Positions 1 through 11,431 of a stretch of 64,000 nt of DNA are shown piece by piece; within the stretch, counting starts at the first letter, position 1; the number at the start of each line of letters is the position of its first letter. Source of the stretch: Branchiostoma belcheri (taxonomy: Eukaryota; Chordata; Leptocardii; Amphioxiformes; Branchiostomatidae); the NCBI RefSeq assembly GCF_001625305.1, contig NW_017804187.1:313785-377784 (forward strand), given 5' to 3'. The notes under the pieces are model-generated. The model saw only the letters and a list, made by a program, of their open reading frames with translations. It was not told the origin of the DNA and made no database searches. The translations under genes and the position numbers were made by a program.

Positions 1-395
1 ACCACTATAGACAGGTTTGACTGTATGTGGTTTTACTACCCTACTACCCCCCCCACCCACACACACACTCACATACACTCACATACTTGAGGAGACCCCT
101 TCCCCCCACACAAGTACACACAGGCGCCCTACACGCAAAGAAAACACAACCTCCTGTGGAAACAGCGGTTCAGTAATTAAGAAGGGAGGAAGAACTCATT
201 ACAACCTTCCACTCAGTCTCATGTAAACATTCCCCAGGTCAAGGGTCAGGGTAGGAAGGGGGGACCACTGGGCTGATACAACACAAGTGGTGGAAATGAG
301 TAGTGCCCACATGCAACTCAACTTCTTTCTCTCTCTGTCTGTTTCTCTCCACTGGCTTGATACAACACAAGTGTTGGGAAGGGGAAGTGCCCACA
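1..395. other. No gene recognised; C-rich and CACA-rich sequence
   Basis: The first 120 bases are CCCC/ACAC-rich low-complexity sequence. A pair of similar segments (GGCTGATACAACACAAGTGG near 271 and GGCTTGATACAACACAAGTG near 354) forms a short direct repeat of about 85 bp. The open frames here have no coding character. Confidence 0.6.
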
Positions 396-640
396 AATTG
401 CTCTCTTTGTCTCTCTCTCTTTCTCTTTCCCTCTTTCTCTTTCTCTCTCTCTCTTTCTCTCTCTTGCTGCCTCTTTCTCTTGCTGTCGCTGTCTTTGTCT
501 CTCTCGCTCTCTTTTCTGCTCTCTTTCTCTTCTCTGGCTCTCTCTATCTCTGTCTCTTTTTCTCTGTCATCTCTCTCTTTTCCCCTCTCTTTCTCTTTGT
601 CTCTCCCTCTCTTTTTCTACCCTTCTCTCTCTCTCTGGCA
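396..640. repeat. (CT)n / TCTTTCTC pyrimidine tract
   Basis: About 245 bases are almost pure C and T on the plus strand, an imperfect (CT)n microsatellite. Long open frames through it encode only S/L/F-rich low-complexity peptides and are not genes. Confidence 0.9.
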
Positions 641-1598
641 TTGCATATTTGAGGTATCATGAATTCATAATGGATAGGTCTGTGCAAAAATGAGACCGCT
701 GGAATGTCTGCATTTACTGTACATTGTGTTTTGTCCCAGCATATTTTCAACACCTTACACTGTTTTAATACCTTTAAAGCTGGACTCACTGGAACTTCAA
801 AGAGTTTTAACGACTTTGCGTGACTCTGAGGGAATTAAACTATTTCATTCCTGGCCACAACCAGGCCAGGTCAAGAAAGGACTATATCTTACAATCCTCC
901 TTAGTCCACTAAAGAAAGTTGAAAGGAGTCTTATGGAGTCTTGCTGAGGACTGCAGGTAGCTGCGGATTTTTGTAGGTCACATTCCAGCCTCAAGGTCAA
1001 GCCTGAAGGTCGTGAGGGGTCCATGGGGGACTGGAACAGGAACGTTTATTAGTGAGGAGTGTGGTGTGAGCAGGCTGGGGCTGTCCTGATGCCTGGGGCC
1101 TGGCATGCAGAAGGGTGTCCAAACCCATTTTACCGCTGAGTCTGTTTCGTCCTCTTTATAGCTACATGTACATGTACAATGTATATGGTAGCTTATGATA
1201 GGTTTAGACACCAGACTAGAAGTGTGAGGGTGTGCTCTGTTTTTGGATAGGAACATTATAATCCAGTACCACATACCCTGATTAAAGTGCTATATTTTAC
1301 ATCCAGCCTGCCAAACACCCAACTATTCGGGACTGCCCTGGTAAAGCCACGGACATGAGACTCTCAGAGTTTGGTGGCAAAAAGACAGTCTCAAATTGGC
1401 CAGGCAGTATCCATTAGCCAGAGAAGGTTGTCAGCCACAGACAGTTAGTGGGGGTAGCCAACAAAAAAATCAGCCATATATAAAAAGCTAACGATCATTC
1501 CCCCACAACCTCTGCTTGGAGAGTATGGTCCATAGCTATACAAACATACCATGCATGTATTTACAGTACTTACACAAGTACTGACCATGTAATCCCCT
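641..1598. other. No gene recognised
   Basis: Nothing coding is visible. 1395-1440 contains GGCCAGGCAGTATCCATT, which recurs at 25033-25060 in a FRAS1 intron, so part of this stretch is a dispersed repeat. Confidence 0.5.
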
Positions 1599-2260
1599 GT
1601 ATAAGGACAGGTGTGCCCAGGTAAGCCCTTACCTGTTCAAACTTAAGCAAACTTAAGGACAGGTTTACCCAGGTAGTCACTTGAATAGGTTACAGGTGTG
1701 CCCAGGTAAGCCCTTACCTGTGTAAGGATAAGGACAGGTGTACCTTAAGCCCATCTCTGTGTAAACATGTGGTATTTACACAAATGTGTGCAGACATGCC
1801 GGACTGTGGTCAGGCCCTCTCTCACTATTTCTTCTGTAAACATCTTAAGGATTGCCTTCTGAAGGCCCACCTGGGCAGTTTGCATCTTTAGGTGTGTCTT
1901 CAAGAAAGCTGAGAAGATTATAGCCTCCGTAGCAGGCTTATAGAACTGTGGGTTTGGCGGTCTTTGGCTATTTTCTGATTAGCCCAGTTCTAAAAATGTG
2001 GGTAATTCAACCAGCCCGGCTATGTTGTCTATATGCAATCGGAAAATAGCACATAAAAGATCCCAAAGACCCTGAAGACCACCAAACCCCCAGTTTTTGG
2101 CATGCTGTGGAGCCTAAGAAGATTAGTGGTCAGGCTCTCTCACAGTTTCTTCTGTAAACATCTTTAATTACCGCCTTCCTTAAGGATTACCCACGGATGG
2201 CCCACCTGGGCTGGCATGTCTTCAGGTGTGTCTTTAAGGAAGCTGAGAAGATTAAGGGTT
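1599..2260. repeat. Local direct repeats
   Basis: 1599-1760 contains repeated CAGGTGTGCCCAGGTAAGCC units. A segment of about 110-130 bp beginning GTCAGGCCCTCTCTCAC near 1810 and ending GCTGAGAAGATTA near 1920 is repeated, diverged, at about 2128-2255. Confidence 0.75.
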
Positions 2261-4267
2261 CTCTGACACGACCTGACACGGCTAATTAATTCCTTATGGT
2301 GTTGTCATTGTCTTGTTTGTTTGTTTGTTGGTTGGTGAATCACTGTAGTACCATTGGTTAGTTTGTTTGTGTAATAAATACAGTAGTAACTTTGACTCTT
2401 ATGCATAGAAGACTTCAGAAGCTCATTTTTTTTTTTGTTGGTAGTGAATCTTAGCCTTTAAGGAATGGGACTTTGTGATGGGTTGAAAATAGTTTTGGGA
2501 TGAAATTATCTCAGAAATGTTTGAATGGTACAAACTGGTACAATAGGTACTAGTAGTCAGGATAGGTCACAGGCCAACTTCCAGTCAAACTAACTTGTTT
2601 GGAAAGAGCAGTTTTAGCCTTGGTGGACGATACTGTACTTGAAATGAATGCAAAATTTTGTATAAATTATGAAATAGTTGGATGTGCTGTATGTGTTTTC
2701 CCCAATTATTTATATGTAACGAAACTTAAATATGGTAAAGTCAACAAAATTCAGACATAATTGCAAAGTTGAGCTTGAAAATAAAGTTTCAAAGTACAAA
2801 ACAACTTTACAGTAAAGCAAAGACTCGGTGAAGGAATTCTAGAAGAAGAAGAAAAAAAACATCTCTCTTTTGTTCTTACAGCTGTGTTTCTGCCCTGTTT
2901 CCTGAGGTTGTTGACTGTTTACCTCCAGTGTTGATTGTTTACATACTTTGTTTACTCCTGTCTGGACACCTGTGTGTGCTGGGTAGCAACCAGGTGGTCA
3001 GGAGTAGCGCCCCCTGTCCTGTAGATGTATAACTGCAGGGATGGGATGTTTAGACAGTACATGTTATATTACATATACATGTGTGCCTATTTTAGAGTCC
3101 AAATTGCAGAACCATCTTATTACTTTTGACATTCCAGAGTTTTGTGAATGTTCTGAAATTTGGATATTCACATTTAAAAAAAACAGTTTAAATTGGATTT
3201 GACCGAAAGCCGATCTAAATCCAATTAAACAACCTAATATGCAATGTGAATGGGGCCTATTATTCAGTCGATAATCCAGGCTTTTGCACATGCTGCAGTA
3301 TGTCACTCCTGACCTTTAACCTGGCAGGTCAGAGGCCAATCATATAAGGTCTCCAGTGCTCTATGCAGAGCTTAGGGTTTGGTGCCCATGTCCATTTCTG
3401 TAGCCCTTGGGCGACACACAATCATATAACCCAGCTCCAATCAGCTCTGAGGATTCACGTTTCATGATAGACTCAGGTGACAGTTTTTGGGCGTGGAGAA
3501 TCCATTTTATGCACTTGTCGTCAGGAAATTAAAGTCTGTTGTTCTACAGTCCTGATATGCCAAAGCTTTTAGCAGTGTGCTTATAGCCTGTACAAGTCAT
3601 AAGCTTACAGCGTATTCTGAAGGCAGACATCATAAAATTTTTTTTTCCACACAACACTTGGAAACTACAGACAGGATGTTAACCTTTTACTCACAAATAC
3701 GAATATATATATGAGATGCTCTGCCGAAGTGCTATGAACAATACAATGTCATGCACATTAAGAGTTTTGCACAGGTGCAGTTCGTTCTGCTGATGTGCTT
3801 TGTATGTTATCCCTCTCCCTACTGCCTAACCCTGTAACCAATGAATAAATGGCATCCGAAGAGATGCTACAGTGTGCTAACGGTTAATCCTGTATGTAAC
3901 AGCAGGTTTGCGAGTGGGGGGGGGGGGGGTCAAACTGGACTGTGGTCTGTAGGTCACTTTTTATAGAGGACATCTGTCTCCTCAAGGTCAAACCCTGACC
4001 TTCCGCTCTCCTGGATTTGGGGTTTAAGACTCCTTAAGGACCCGGGATTTCTTGAGTGAAAGTGGATAGTGTTGTAGTGAAAGTTCTTATCTCAGAAGTT
4101 ACTGCAGCGATCAGGAAAATCAAGGTCACTCCATCAGGCAAGTCAAGGTCAAACCAGTTTGATTTGTTGGTTCTCAGATAAAATTGAAAAGTTCAAAATT
4201 GGAAAATGCTGTATGTACTGTATTGTACAACTAAAAATATTAGAGAAACAAGAGTTCCACGATCTCA
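2261..4267. other. No gene recognised; fragment of a dispersed MITE
   Basis: No coding signal. A poly-G run lies at about 3917-3929. 3700-3810 resembles the MITE at 46369-46615 (GTTCGTTCTGCTGATGTGCT). Otherwise unremarkable AT-rich sequence. Confidence 0.5.
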
Positions 4268-5155
4268 TACCTTCGCCAAATGATGTTAACCCTTCCAGTT
4301 GACGAATTATACAACTTTAATAATTGATTTTGCAAATAAGAGCGTCATTTGCATGGATTACATCAGTTGATCATATTCTCCACCCAATGAAAGCCTTATC
4401 TTAACAAAATAGGCTATTCTATCACTTCCTCATAAATTATGCAAATGAGGTCATAATGTGAATAAATCATCTTTATTGATATTCACCTTCATTTAACTTC
4501 CAAATGCGGCAAGTATGAAATTACCAGCAATTACAACTATGAAATTATAACAATTTGCCATTAATTATGCAAATTAGGTCTTCATTTACATAATCTATAA
4601 CCTCAGATGTATTTCTCGTTCTCAATTACATGTCACGAGTGTTTCATAGTCCTATTATCGAATGACGCATATCTATAAAATTTCCTCATTAATTATGCAA
4701 ATTAGCTCCTGATTTGCATAATTGTAATCTGATTTTGTCAAGCATCACTTCAGCTACCTACATACCGAAAATCATGACAATCCGTCAACCGGTTCTTGAG
4801 TTATCCACCTTCGGAGATTTGTCAAGAAACGCTCCTGCAGTTCCAGAACAAGCTGCTAGGGGGCCCAAACTTATGTCACTTCTTCCCTACCCCAAGAGCT
4901 ATCTACCAACCAAAATTCGTGACCCTAGCATGTCTAGATCGCGAGATACCAAAACCGGAAGTTCTGCTGCAGTACCTACAAAAGCCGCCAGGGGGCCCAA
5001 AATCTAATCATTTCTAGGTCTCGTCAAGATCTACCCACATACCAAGTTTCATGACAATCCATATCAAGCTTCTTGAGTTATGCTGTTCACAAACAAACCA
5101 ACAAACCAACAAACGGACAAACGCTACTGAAAACATAACCTTCTTGGCGAAGGTA
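4268..5155. mobile_element. 0.9-kb non-coding element with inverted ends TACCTTCGCCAA
   Basis: TACCTTCGCCAA at 4268-4279 is matched by its reverse complement TTGGCGAAGGTA at 5144-5155. Inside are AT-rich segments with repeated ATTATGCAAATTAG-like motifs, a pair of GGGGCCCAAA segments about 130 bp apart and a CAAACAAACCAACAAACC run. It has no coding frame. A similar end (GGCAAGGAGGTTATGTTTTCG) occurs at 23368, so the family is dispersed. Confidence 0.7.
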
Positions 5156-5184
5156 ATTAAGGAAATACAAATTGCTGTGGTCTA

Positions 5185-6130
5185 ATACTGTAAGTGTAAA
5201 TCACTTTATATTTGCAGTAGCAAAATTTTGCAATCTGAGAAAAATGGACATACATGTTTGTGGAACTATATGTTTGTGGTGGCAACAGGTGCAGAAGAAA
5301 GAAAGTCGCCGAAGTATTTGTTTGCGATAATGATAAATTCGTGGTACAGAAGTTACTGTGAAAACCACAAATGTAAAAGTACCACGAACATAAAATGACT
5401 TACAGTAACAATTTGAGCCCATAGATTGGAGGTGCAGGTGGCTCGGATACCAAGTTGCTTTTGTGTTAGGGTCCGATGACCCAACTGAACTTTTTGATTG
5501 GATTCTCCAAGGCCGGAACTGGAATATTGGTTTAAGTGCAGTAGAATATTGGTGTGAGACGTGCAGTTTTGACAAACAAGCCTGGTGTTGTGTCAAGTCA
5601 ATTTTCTCTGCGATAAGTCAGGGTCAGGGGTCAGGGTCAGAGGTCGGCGTGCGGAGTGAAGGGAGCCAGGCTGGGTTAAAAGTGAAAGTGATCTGGGAAC
5701 CAATTTAGCTCGCTGCACTGACCAGCTTAAATACTCCACTAGGCGTGACAGGAGACAGGGTTCTACATTTGTGGTTTAACCAATTCTGTGGTACAGTTGT
5801 AACTTGTAACCTAAATTGGAAACATATTGACTGGGTCCCAGTGTCAAGAAGTTGCTGTAGAGAGGTCATCACGAAAACTGTGAAAATAAACAACTGTAAA
5901 GGGTCAAAACAGTATACTGTAATTCACTTTATGTTCACGGTAGTAAAATTTCACGGTCTGAGAAAAATGGACATGTTCACGGAACTATATGTTCACGGTG
6001 GTGACAGGTGCAGAAAAAAGAGAGTCCGGGAATTATTTGTTAACTGTAATGATAAGTTCACTGTATAGAAGCAACAGTGAAAACAGTGAACTTATCAGTA
6101 CAGTGAACAAATCAGGAATTACAGTATTCA
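5185..6130. mobile_element. Two copies of a palindromic MITE
   Basis: 5185-5415 and 5917-6128 share the order CTGAGAAAAATGGACAT, GAACTATATGTT and GGTGCAGAA. The second copy starts TATACTGTAATTC and ends GAATTACAGTATT, so its ends are inverted repeats of about 13 bp. Each copy is about 210-230 bp and non-coding. Confidence 0.7.
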
Positions 6131-7030
6131 CTCTTTGAAACTGTGTGTACCAAGTATATAGCGATTTTCTTTTTACACAAGTTACACAACCAAAACTTAT
6201 CTCACCTCGTGACATTTTGGCTACCTATAGCGGCAAGAAGCAGAACTCCAGTCAGAAGCTCTGAGGAAGAAGTCTGACAGACACCGAAATGTTAGCAAGG
6301 TGCATAAGAGAGGTTTTGGTTGTTTAGGATCTGTATATCCTAATGTTCGTAACCAAACTGATGAAACTATTTTCGGATGTGTGCACCAAGGTACAGCCTT
6401 TCCCCCGGACTCTGTTTTTGTATCAATCTAAGCTTCCAGTTCAGCAATAATTATTTTAAATAGAGGAAACCAATAAAAGAAGTCTATGATGTGTCAATGA
6501 AGGTTAGACATCCAGGTAATAAGGTACGCCAAAAAGCAGTTACTCAAGCAACTGGATATGATTTTGAAAACGGTCAGACGTTTCAGCTAGTATCCACTAC
6601 CTTTCGTCAGTGACACTAAGAGACTGCAGGAGAATTGCAGGTTTATAAGCACAAACTATTAATTGAAGTCTGTGATGCCCACATGCATGTAATGTCACCC
6701 CCCTCCCACCTTCCCAGCAGGTTAATAGAACTGGTTATCACCTGCCAAATCTCATCTCCCCAAGGTCACCCAAGGTCAGGTGGAGACACTTGAGTTTGTC
6801 TGTTAGAGTTAGGCTGGGACGTTACAGGGCGGGAGTGTGGTTATGGTCAGCTGCAGGCTGGTTTTTGTCAAACACAGGTCTTTGGAAATGTCATTGACAA
6901 AAGTCATGTCTGTATATAACTATAGGAAGGATCTTTATTCAACAGCTGACTGGTTTTCACATCTGACTTTTAAGTGAATCAGATCATTAATTTTGTACCG
7001 TACCTTCTTCAGGGCAGCAATGGCCTGATC
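6130..7030. repeat. Dispersed repeats, no gene
   Basis: 6495-6660 is a copy of the foldback family containing CAAGCAACTGGATATGATTT and CAGACGTTTCAG, found many times in FRAS1 introns. 6930-7025 is an inverted relative of 20463-20550 (both carry the pieces CTTCTTCAGGGCAGCAATG and TTCAACAGCTGACTGG or their complement). Confidence 0.65.
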
Positions 7031-7934
7031 TGTACTTAATAGCGAGGTTAATAACTATCTCTGTTACAGTATTTCAAATGTGGTCCCAAATATAAAGCGT
7101 AAGAGTCAAGTACAGTTTGACATGACTACAAAAATTTCGGATATGCCATTTCCAAAGTGTGTCCTCTTACCTGAGGTTTTCAAGAAATAATTACAAGTAA
7201 AACAAACATTTTAAATTAATTTCATCTTTCTCTGATGGCATTTTCTAAGATTCAGATTCAGCTTTTCTATCTAGTCACATCCATTCCCCCATCAGGTCCC
7301 AGGAGCCTTCCTTGGTAGTGTTAGTGTTAGTGTTAGTGCTTGTGCTCCAGACTTGTCTCAACTTCACTCCCAAGTTCATCTGAACCTCTGCTGAACTTGA
7401 CCTCTGACCCATCAGAAGGAACAGATCTGCCTCACTGTTTATATCAGTTCCCAGACAGAAACAATGGCCGCCCTTCAGGAGCGAAGTTTAGAACTCCTCA
7501 AGGTCGCGTACTGGCGGATGGCAAGGTCGTGCTAAAACAAACAATTTTCCTCGCAAGATGCACAGATTACCAGGTTTTGATAAACTTTGGTTCGGTGTCG
7601 GGAGTGGGTTAGCATGGTGACAGACTTAGAACAGGTGAAGGACCCAAAAAATTATGATTAAAGTTCAAACCACAAAGAAAAAATTCCAGACTTTGTTTAT
7701 TTTTTATAAGTTAAGAACAACAAGCAGCACTAGACAATCATTTGCAGGTTAGTGTAGCCAGCCAGGTTTTCTTTTAGATGTTAGGATGTTTCAAGGTCAT
7801 GTCCAGATGTTGTTCTAAGACTGACTGATTACGAAGGTCAAGTACTAGGGACTGTCTGGAGAAGCTGCAGTACACTGTGGACAAGTGCAAGTCAGTCTCT
7901 TAAATATCGGCCCATTAACGCACGCACTGACACA
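7031..7934. other. No gene recognised
   Basis: Nothing supported as coding. An ATG in good context at about 7464 opens a very short frame (MAALQERSLELLK...) that stops within about 25 codons. I see no partner exon and do not call it. Confidence 0.5.
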
Positions 7935-8129
7935 TACAGATTTTCTTTTTTTCCCCGTACCATTCCACAGTGGAACTCCTTACCCGGCCCGGTAGTCATG
8001 GCTCCCAATGTTGAGTCATTCCGGGCCGGGCTGGCGGCCTGCCCGCCTTAGCCTTGACCTCCTCCCCCCCCCCTAACGGCACCCCTCGCGGGGTTATGTG
8101 GGGGTAACGAAGAAGAAGAAGAAGAAGTT
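7935..8129 (+). mobile_element. 3' end of a non-LTR retrotransposon
   Basis: The frame 7935-8051 reads YRFSFFPRTIPQWNSLP and ends ESFRAGLAACPP before a stop. This is the usual C-terminus of CR1/jockey-type LINE reverse transcriptases. About 60 nt of trailer follow, then a (GAA)n tail at about 8110-8129. The rest of the element is absent, as expected for 5'-truncated insertion. Confidence 0.8.
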
Positions 8130-8377
8130 GGAACACTTCGTCTCCAAGCAGAGACTTTTGTCTGCGGTTATTTTGTTGTTCTTCTATGGTCTTTCCTACT
8201 TAATGTCTCTGTAATATTAGTGGCCACAGTTTCTTTTACCAGTATTTCCCTCCCTCTGGCAGTAAAAATGAAAGAAATCCCAAACATACTGATTTTAACA
8301 TACTTCAACTTTAAAATTGTAGGAAAGGCCACAAAAATCTAACAAAATGCCCGCCAACTGAAACCTCTGCTTGCCAC

Positions 8378-8849
8378 TAGTAGAGGGATAAATCTCTCTG
8401 AGTACTCTAGCGGACAAGAGAGTACTCTGCAGTTCTCTTTGGATTAGGCATTGTTCTCCCAAATTCTATCTCAGATCTCTTGCAGTCTGTTACAAGTCTC
8501 TTTTTTACAACTGTTTTGTTACGTAAATTTCCCATTGTTTGAAAAGTCTCTTTCAAAATTACCTGTGAAAACATGGCTGCTGTGATGTTGTTTTTATGTC
8601 ATTGTCATTCTATTGTTAGGGTTAGACACTAATCCCCATTTAATTATCTTTTGTTCAAAACAATTGATGATATCTGAGGGGGGTCCAACCTTAGGTGTCA
8701 AGAAGGAATCTACAGCAGTTCTCTTTGGGGTCTCTTCTTGTGGGGACAGAGCTCTTCCAGCTCTCTTTTGGCCTTGTCCTTTGTGATGAGTACTCTCTTA
8801 GTACTCTCTTGTCCGCTAGAGTACTCAAAGAGATTTATCCCTCTACTAA
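8378..8849. mobile_element. Foldback element with about 55-bp inverted ends
   Basis: The left end TAGTAGAGGGATAAATCTCT and its continuation to CGGACAAGAGAGTACTC are matched in reverse complement at about 8795-8849. A GCAGTTCTCTTTGG segment also occurs twice inside. The interior of about 350 bp is non-coding. Confidence 0.75.
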
Positions 8850-9263
8850 TTGGTGAGAAAGCTGGCCCTGAGCCATGATCGGAGGAAGTCGTGACTCTGA
8901 ATTTCCAGGTTTGAGGATCATGATTTAGAGCGGAGTTAAAAGCTGTTCCTTAAAGTTTGTTTGTTTGGATTTTTGCGGTTCCTTTAAGACTTTTATCCTG
9001 GGGTGAGGGGCGTACTGTAAGTGTGGCATCTGTTTGGGGTCAACTAACTTCTTTTACAAAGCAAACACAACATCCATAACCCTCCACATTCTTGTAATTT
9101 TGTTTCTTTGGGACAAATATGTCGTTGTTGAACATGTACTGTGTGGTGTTGCTCTACTGTGTAAGTTAATGTATGTGTGTGTGTATGTGAAGGTGTGTGT
9201 GTGTGAGTGTGAACGTGTGTGTGTGTGAGTATATGTGTGTATTTTTGTTTGTGTGTGTGTGTG
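8850..9263. repeat. TG-rich microsatellite region
   Basis: No gene is recognised. From about 9172 the sequence becomes (TG)n/(GTGTGA)n up to 9263, where it is broken by the element at 9264-10364. Confidence 0.7.
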
Positions 9264-10364
9264 CAGGGTTCGAAATACTTTTTTTCAGGTACGTGCAAAA
9301 TTGCACATTGGCAAAATTTTTAGGTGCAATTTGAAAAATTTATGTGCAAAATTATATTTAGCCTTGCATCTTTAGGTTTGGAACTGTTTTACTGTGTATC
9401 AACCTTCTTAGCCTGCCACTGCATATAGAAGTTTTAGTATACATTAAAAAGAAGGGACCAAACAAAACATGAACAATGCAAGTATCATCTGTGTTTATAA
9501 AAAAAAAGAACACAAAAAAAAAATTGTCGGCATTAGCTTCAAAGGACGCCGCTAGTGACCCCCGGTCCTCTCACTCGTCATAAAAAACAATTACCAACAG
9601 TATGCGAGCAATAAATTTCATTTATTTTGCATATTTGTTTACCTTGAATATCGTGCACGATATAAGGAAAAAAATACTGCTTAGAAAAAATAACGTCCGA
9701 TTAATTTTTGCTTCTTGGCGCTCCCCCCCCCTCCTCTGGGGGCGCGTCGTCAACATCGGCCGCGGGATCCTCGGAGACGGTGGACCCGGTGGCATCTCCC
9801 GATCCACCACCCCCGGCTGCACCAGACTCTGGTCCACCGCCACCGGCTGCACCAGCCTCTGATGCCGGCTGGGCCCGTAAAAAGAACTTGAAAATCGACC
9901 CCTTCTTCATGGGCCCTTCTTCATGCTTTACAAATTTCCTGGGTAGCACTGAATGCTGGGAAATCCGAAAACTCTGTTTTTCACCGAATTTTACCGAAAA
10001 TTGGACGAAAAAGCCGAAATTACTCTGCCGAAGGACTTCAAGTTTCGCGGGTCTCACCATATTTGGTAAATCAGCTACGTAGGCCTTCTCGTCTTGCCAT
10101 ATTAGGTAAATCATTACGTAATGCCTTCGCGTCTTCACCTGGGGACGAGAGCAGCTTGTTCCCAGGATGTTCAGTAAAGAAAACAATATGGCTGCCATGC
10201 GCCCAGCGCGATGCCGAAACAGCAAGAAACTTCGGAGATACGCAGTGCAAACATGATATATCGGTATTGTCCAGGTGCAAAATTGCACATTCAAAATATT
10301 TTTAGGTGCAAATCTTGAAAATTACGTGCAATTTGCACATTGCACCTTTGTATTTCGAACTCTG
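9264..10364. mobile_element. hAT-like non-autonomous DNA transposon in a TG repeat
   Basis: The left end CAGGGTTCGAAATAC and right end GTATTTCGAACTCTG are 15-bp terminal inverted repeats with one mismatch. Both flanks are TGTGTGTG, so an 8-bp target duplication fits but cannot be told apart from the microsatellite. Sub-terminal TGCAAAATTGCACA-type repeats mark both ends. A minus-strand frame (10294-9701) contains KKGSIFKFFLRAQ followed by a G/A/S-rich stretch. It could be the remnant 5' exon of a transposase, but no transposase core is present. Confidence 0.75.
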
Positions 10365-10659
10365 GTGTGTGTGTGTGTGTACATGTGTATATGTGTGTGT
10401 GTATGTGTGTGTACATGTATGTGGACCTGAGCAATTAATTGTCTGTACATGAAAGTTCCTTGCACATATAAAATGTTTCTATGTCCCTACACAAGTGTTA
10501 ACATCTGCCCATCTGTAGAACGTTACCCTGGCCCAAGTTCACCCCACAGAAAGAACCTTTTGTCTCGCAGTGTTTATTTTTACTTCAGAAACGTTTACTT
10601 CAAACTCCATCAGCACCAGACTTGTAACTCCAGGTAGCCTTTAGTGTAGACTGTAGACT
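10365..10659. other. TG repeat continuation, then no gene recognised
   Basis: 10365-10420 continues the TG/TATG microsatellite beyond the inserted element. The rest shows nothing coding. Confidence 0.6.
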
Positions 10660-11431
10660 GGGTAGCAGGCTGTTCTCAGGGCCAACATGCTAGCCTGGGT
10701 GCCAGACTCTTCCCAGGGCCTACACAGGCCAGCTCCTTGGCTCCAGGGCCACATGCGCCCAAGGAAATTAAGTTAGCCTGGATGCCAGACTGTTTCCAGG
10801 ACCTATACAGGCCAGCTCCTCAGCTCCAGGGCTAACATACTAGCCTGGGTGCCAGACTGTTCCCAGGGCCTACACAGACCAGCTCCTCAACAGTTACTGT
10901 AGGGCCAACATACTAGCCTGGGTGCCAGACTGTTTCCAGGGCCTACACAGGCCAGCTCCTCAGCTCTAGGGCCAACATGCTAGCCTGGGTGCCAGACTGT
11001 TTCCAGGGCCTACACAGGCCAGCTCCTCAGCTCTAGGGCCAACATGCTAGCCTGGGTGCCAGACTGTTTCCAGGGCCTACACAGGCCAGCTCCTTAGCTC
11101 CAGGACCAACATGCTAGCCTTGATACCAAACTGTTCCCAGGGCCTACACAGGCCAGCTCCTTAGCTCCAGGGCCAACATGCTAGCCTGGATACCAGACTG
11201 TTTCCAGGGCCTACACAGGCCAGCTCCTCAGCTCCAGGGCCAACATGCTAGCCTAGATACCAGACTGTTTCCAGGGCCTACACAGGCCAGCTCCTTAGCT
11301 CCAGGGCCAACATGTTAGCCTGGGTACCAGACTGTTTCCAGGGCCTACACAGGCCAGCTCCTTGTTAGCCTGGGTGCCAGACTGTTTCCAGGGCCTACAC
11401 AGGCCAGCTCCTCAGCTCCAGGGCTAACATG
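10660..11431. repeat. Minisatellite, about 67-bp unit, about 11 copies
   Basis: The unit starts GCTAGCCTGGGTGCCAGACT and includes GGCCTACACAGGCCAGCTCC. Copies start near 10689, 10773, 10839, 10913, 10979, 11047, 11115, 11180, 11248, 11316 and 11367. They differ by substitutions, one has an insertion, and two are shortened. Confidence 0.9.

Noticed and set aside
287-662. Overlapping open frames of about 120 codons
   Set aside because: They lie in a (CT)n tract and encode only S, L and F runs.
4714-5017. Two overlapping open frames of 73-97 codons
   Set aside because: They fall inside the 4268-5155 repeat element, in its internally duplicated GGGGCCCAAA part. No protein similarity.
7464-7540. 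ATG in a good context (MAALQERSLELLK) as a first exon
   Set aside because: Very short, no signal peptide, no matching downstream exon, so not the FRAS1 start.
9044-9298. Minus-strand frame with H-T repeats
   Set aside because: A translation of the TG microsatellite.
9701-10294. 197-codon minus-strand frame as a host gene
   Set aside because: It lies wholly within the hAT-like element and ends in a low-complexity G/A/S stretch. Treated as a transposon remnant.
10660-11431. Regularly spaced repeats as a CRISPR array
   Set aside because: There are no unique spacers between fixed repeats; the whole 67-bp unit repeats, and the genome is eukaryotic. The same applies to 37310-37510 and 36226-36560.
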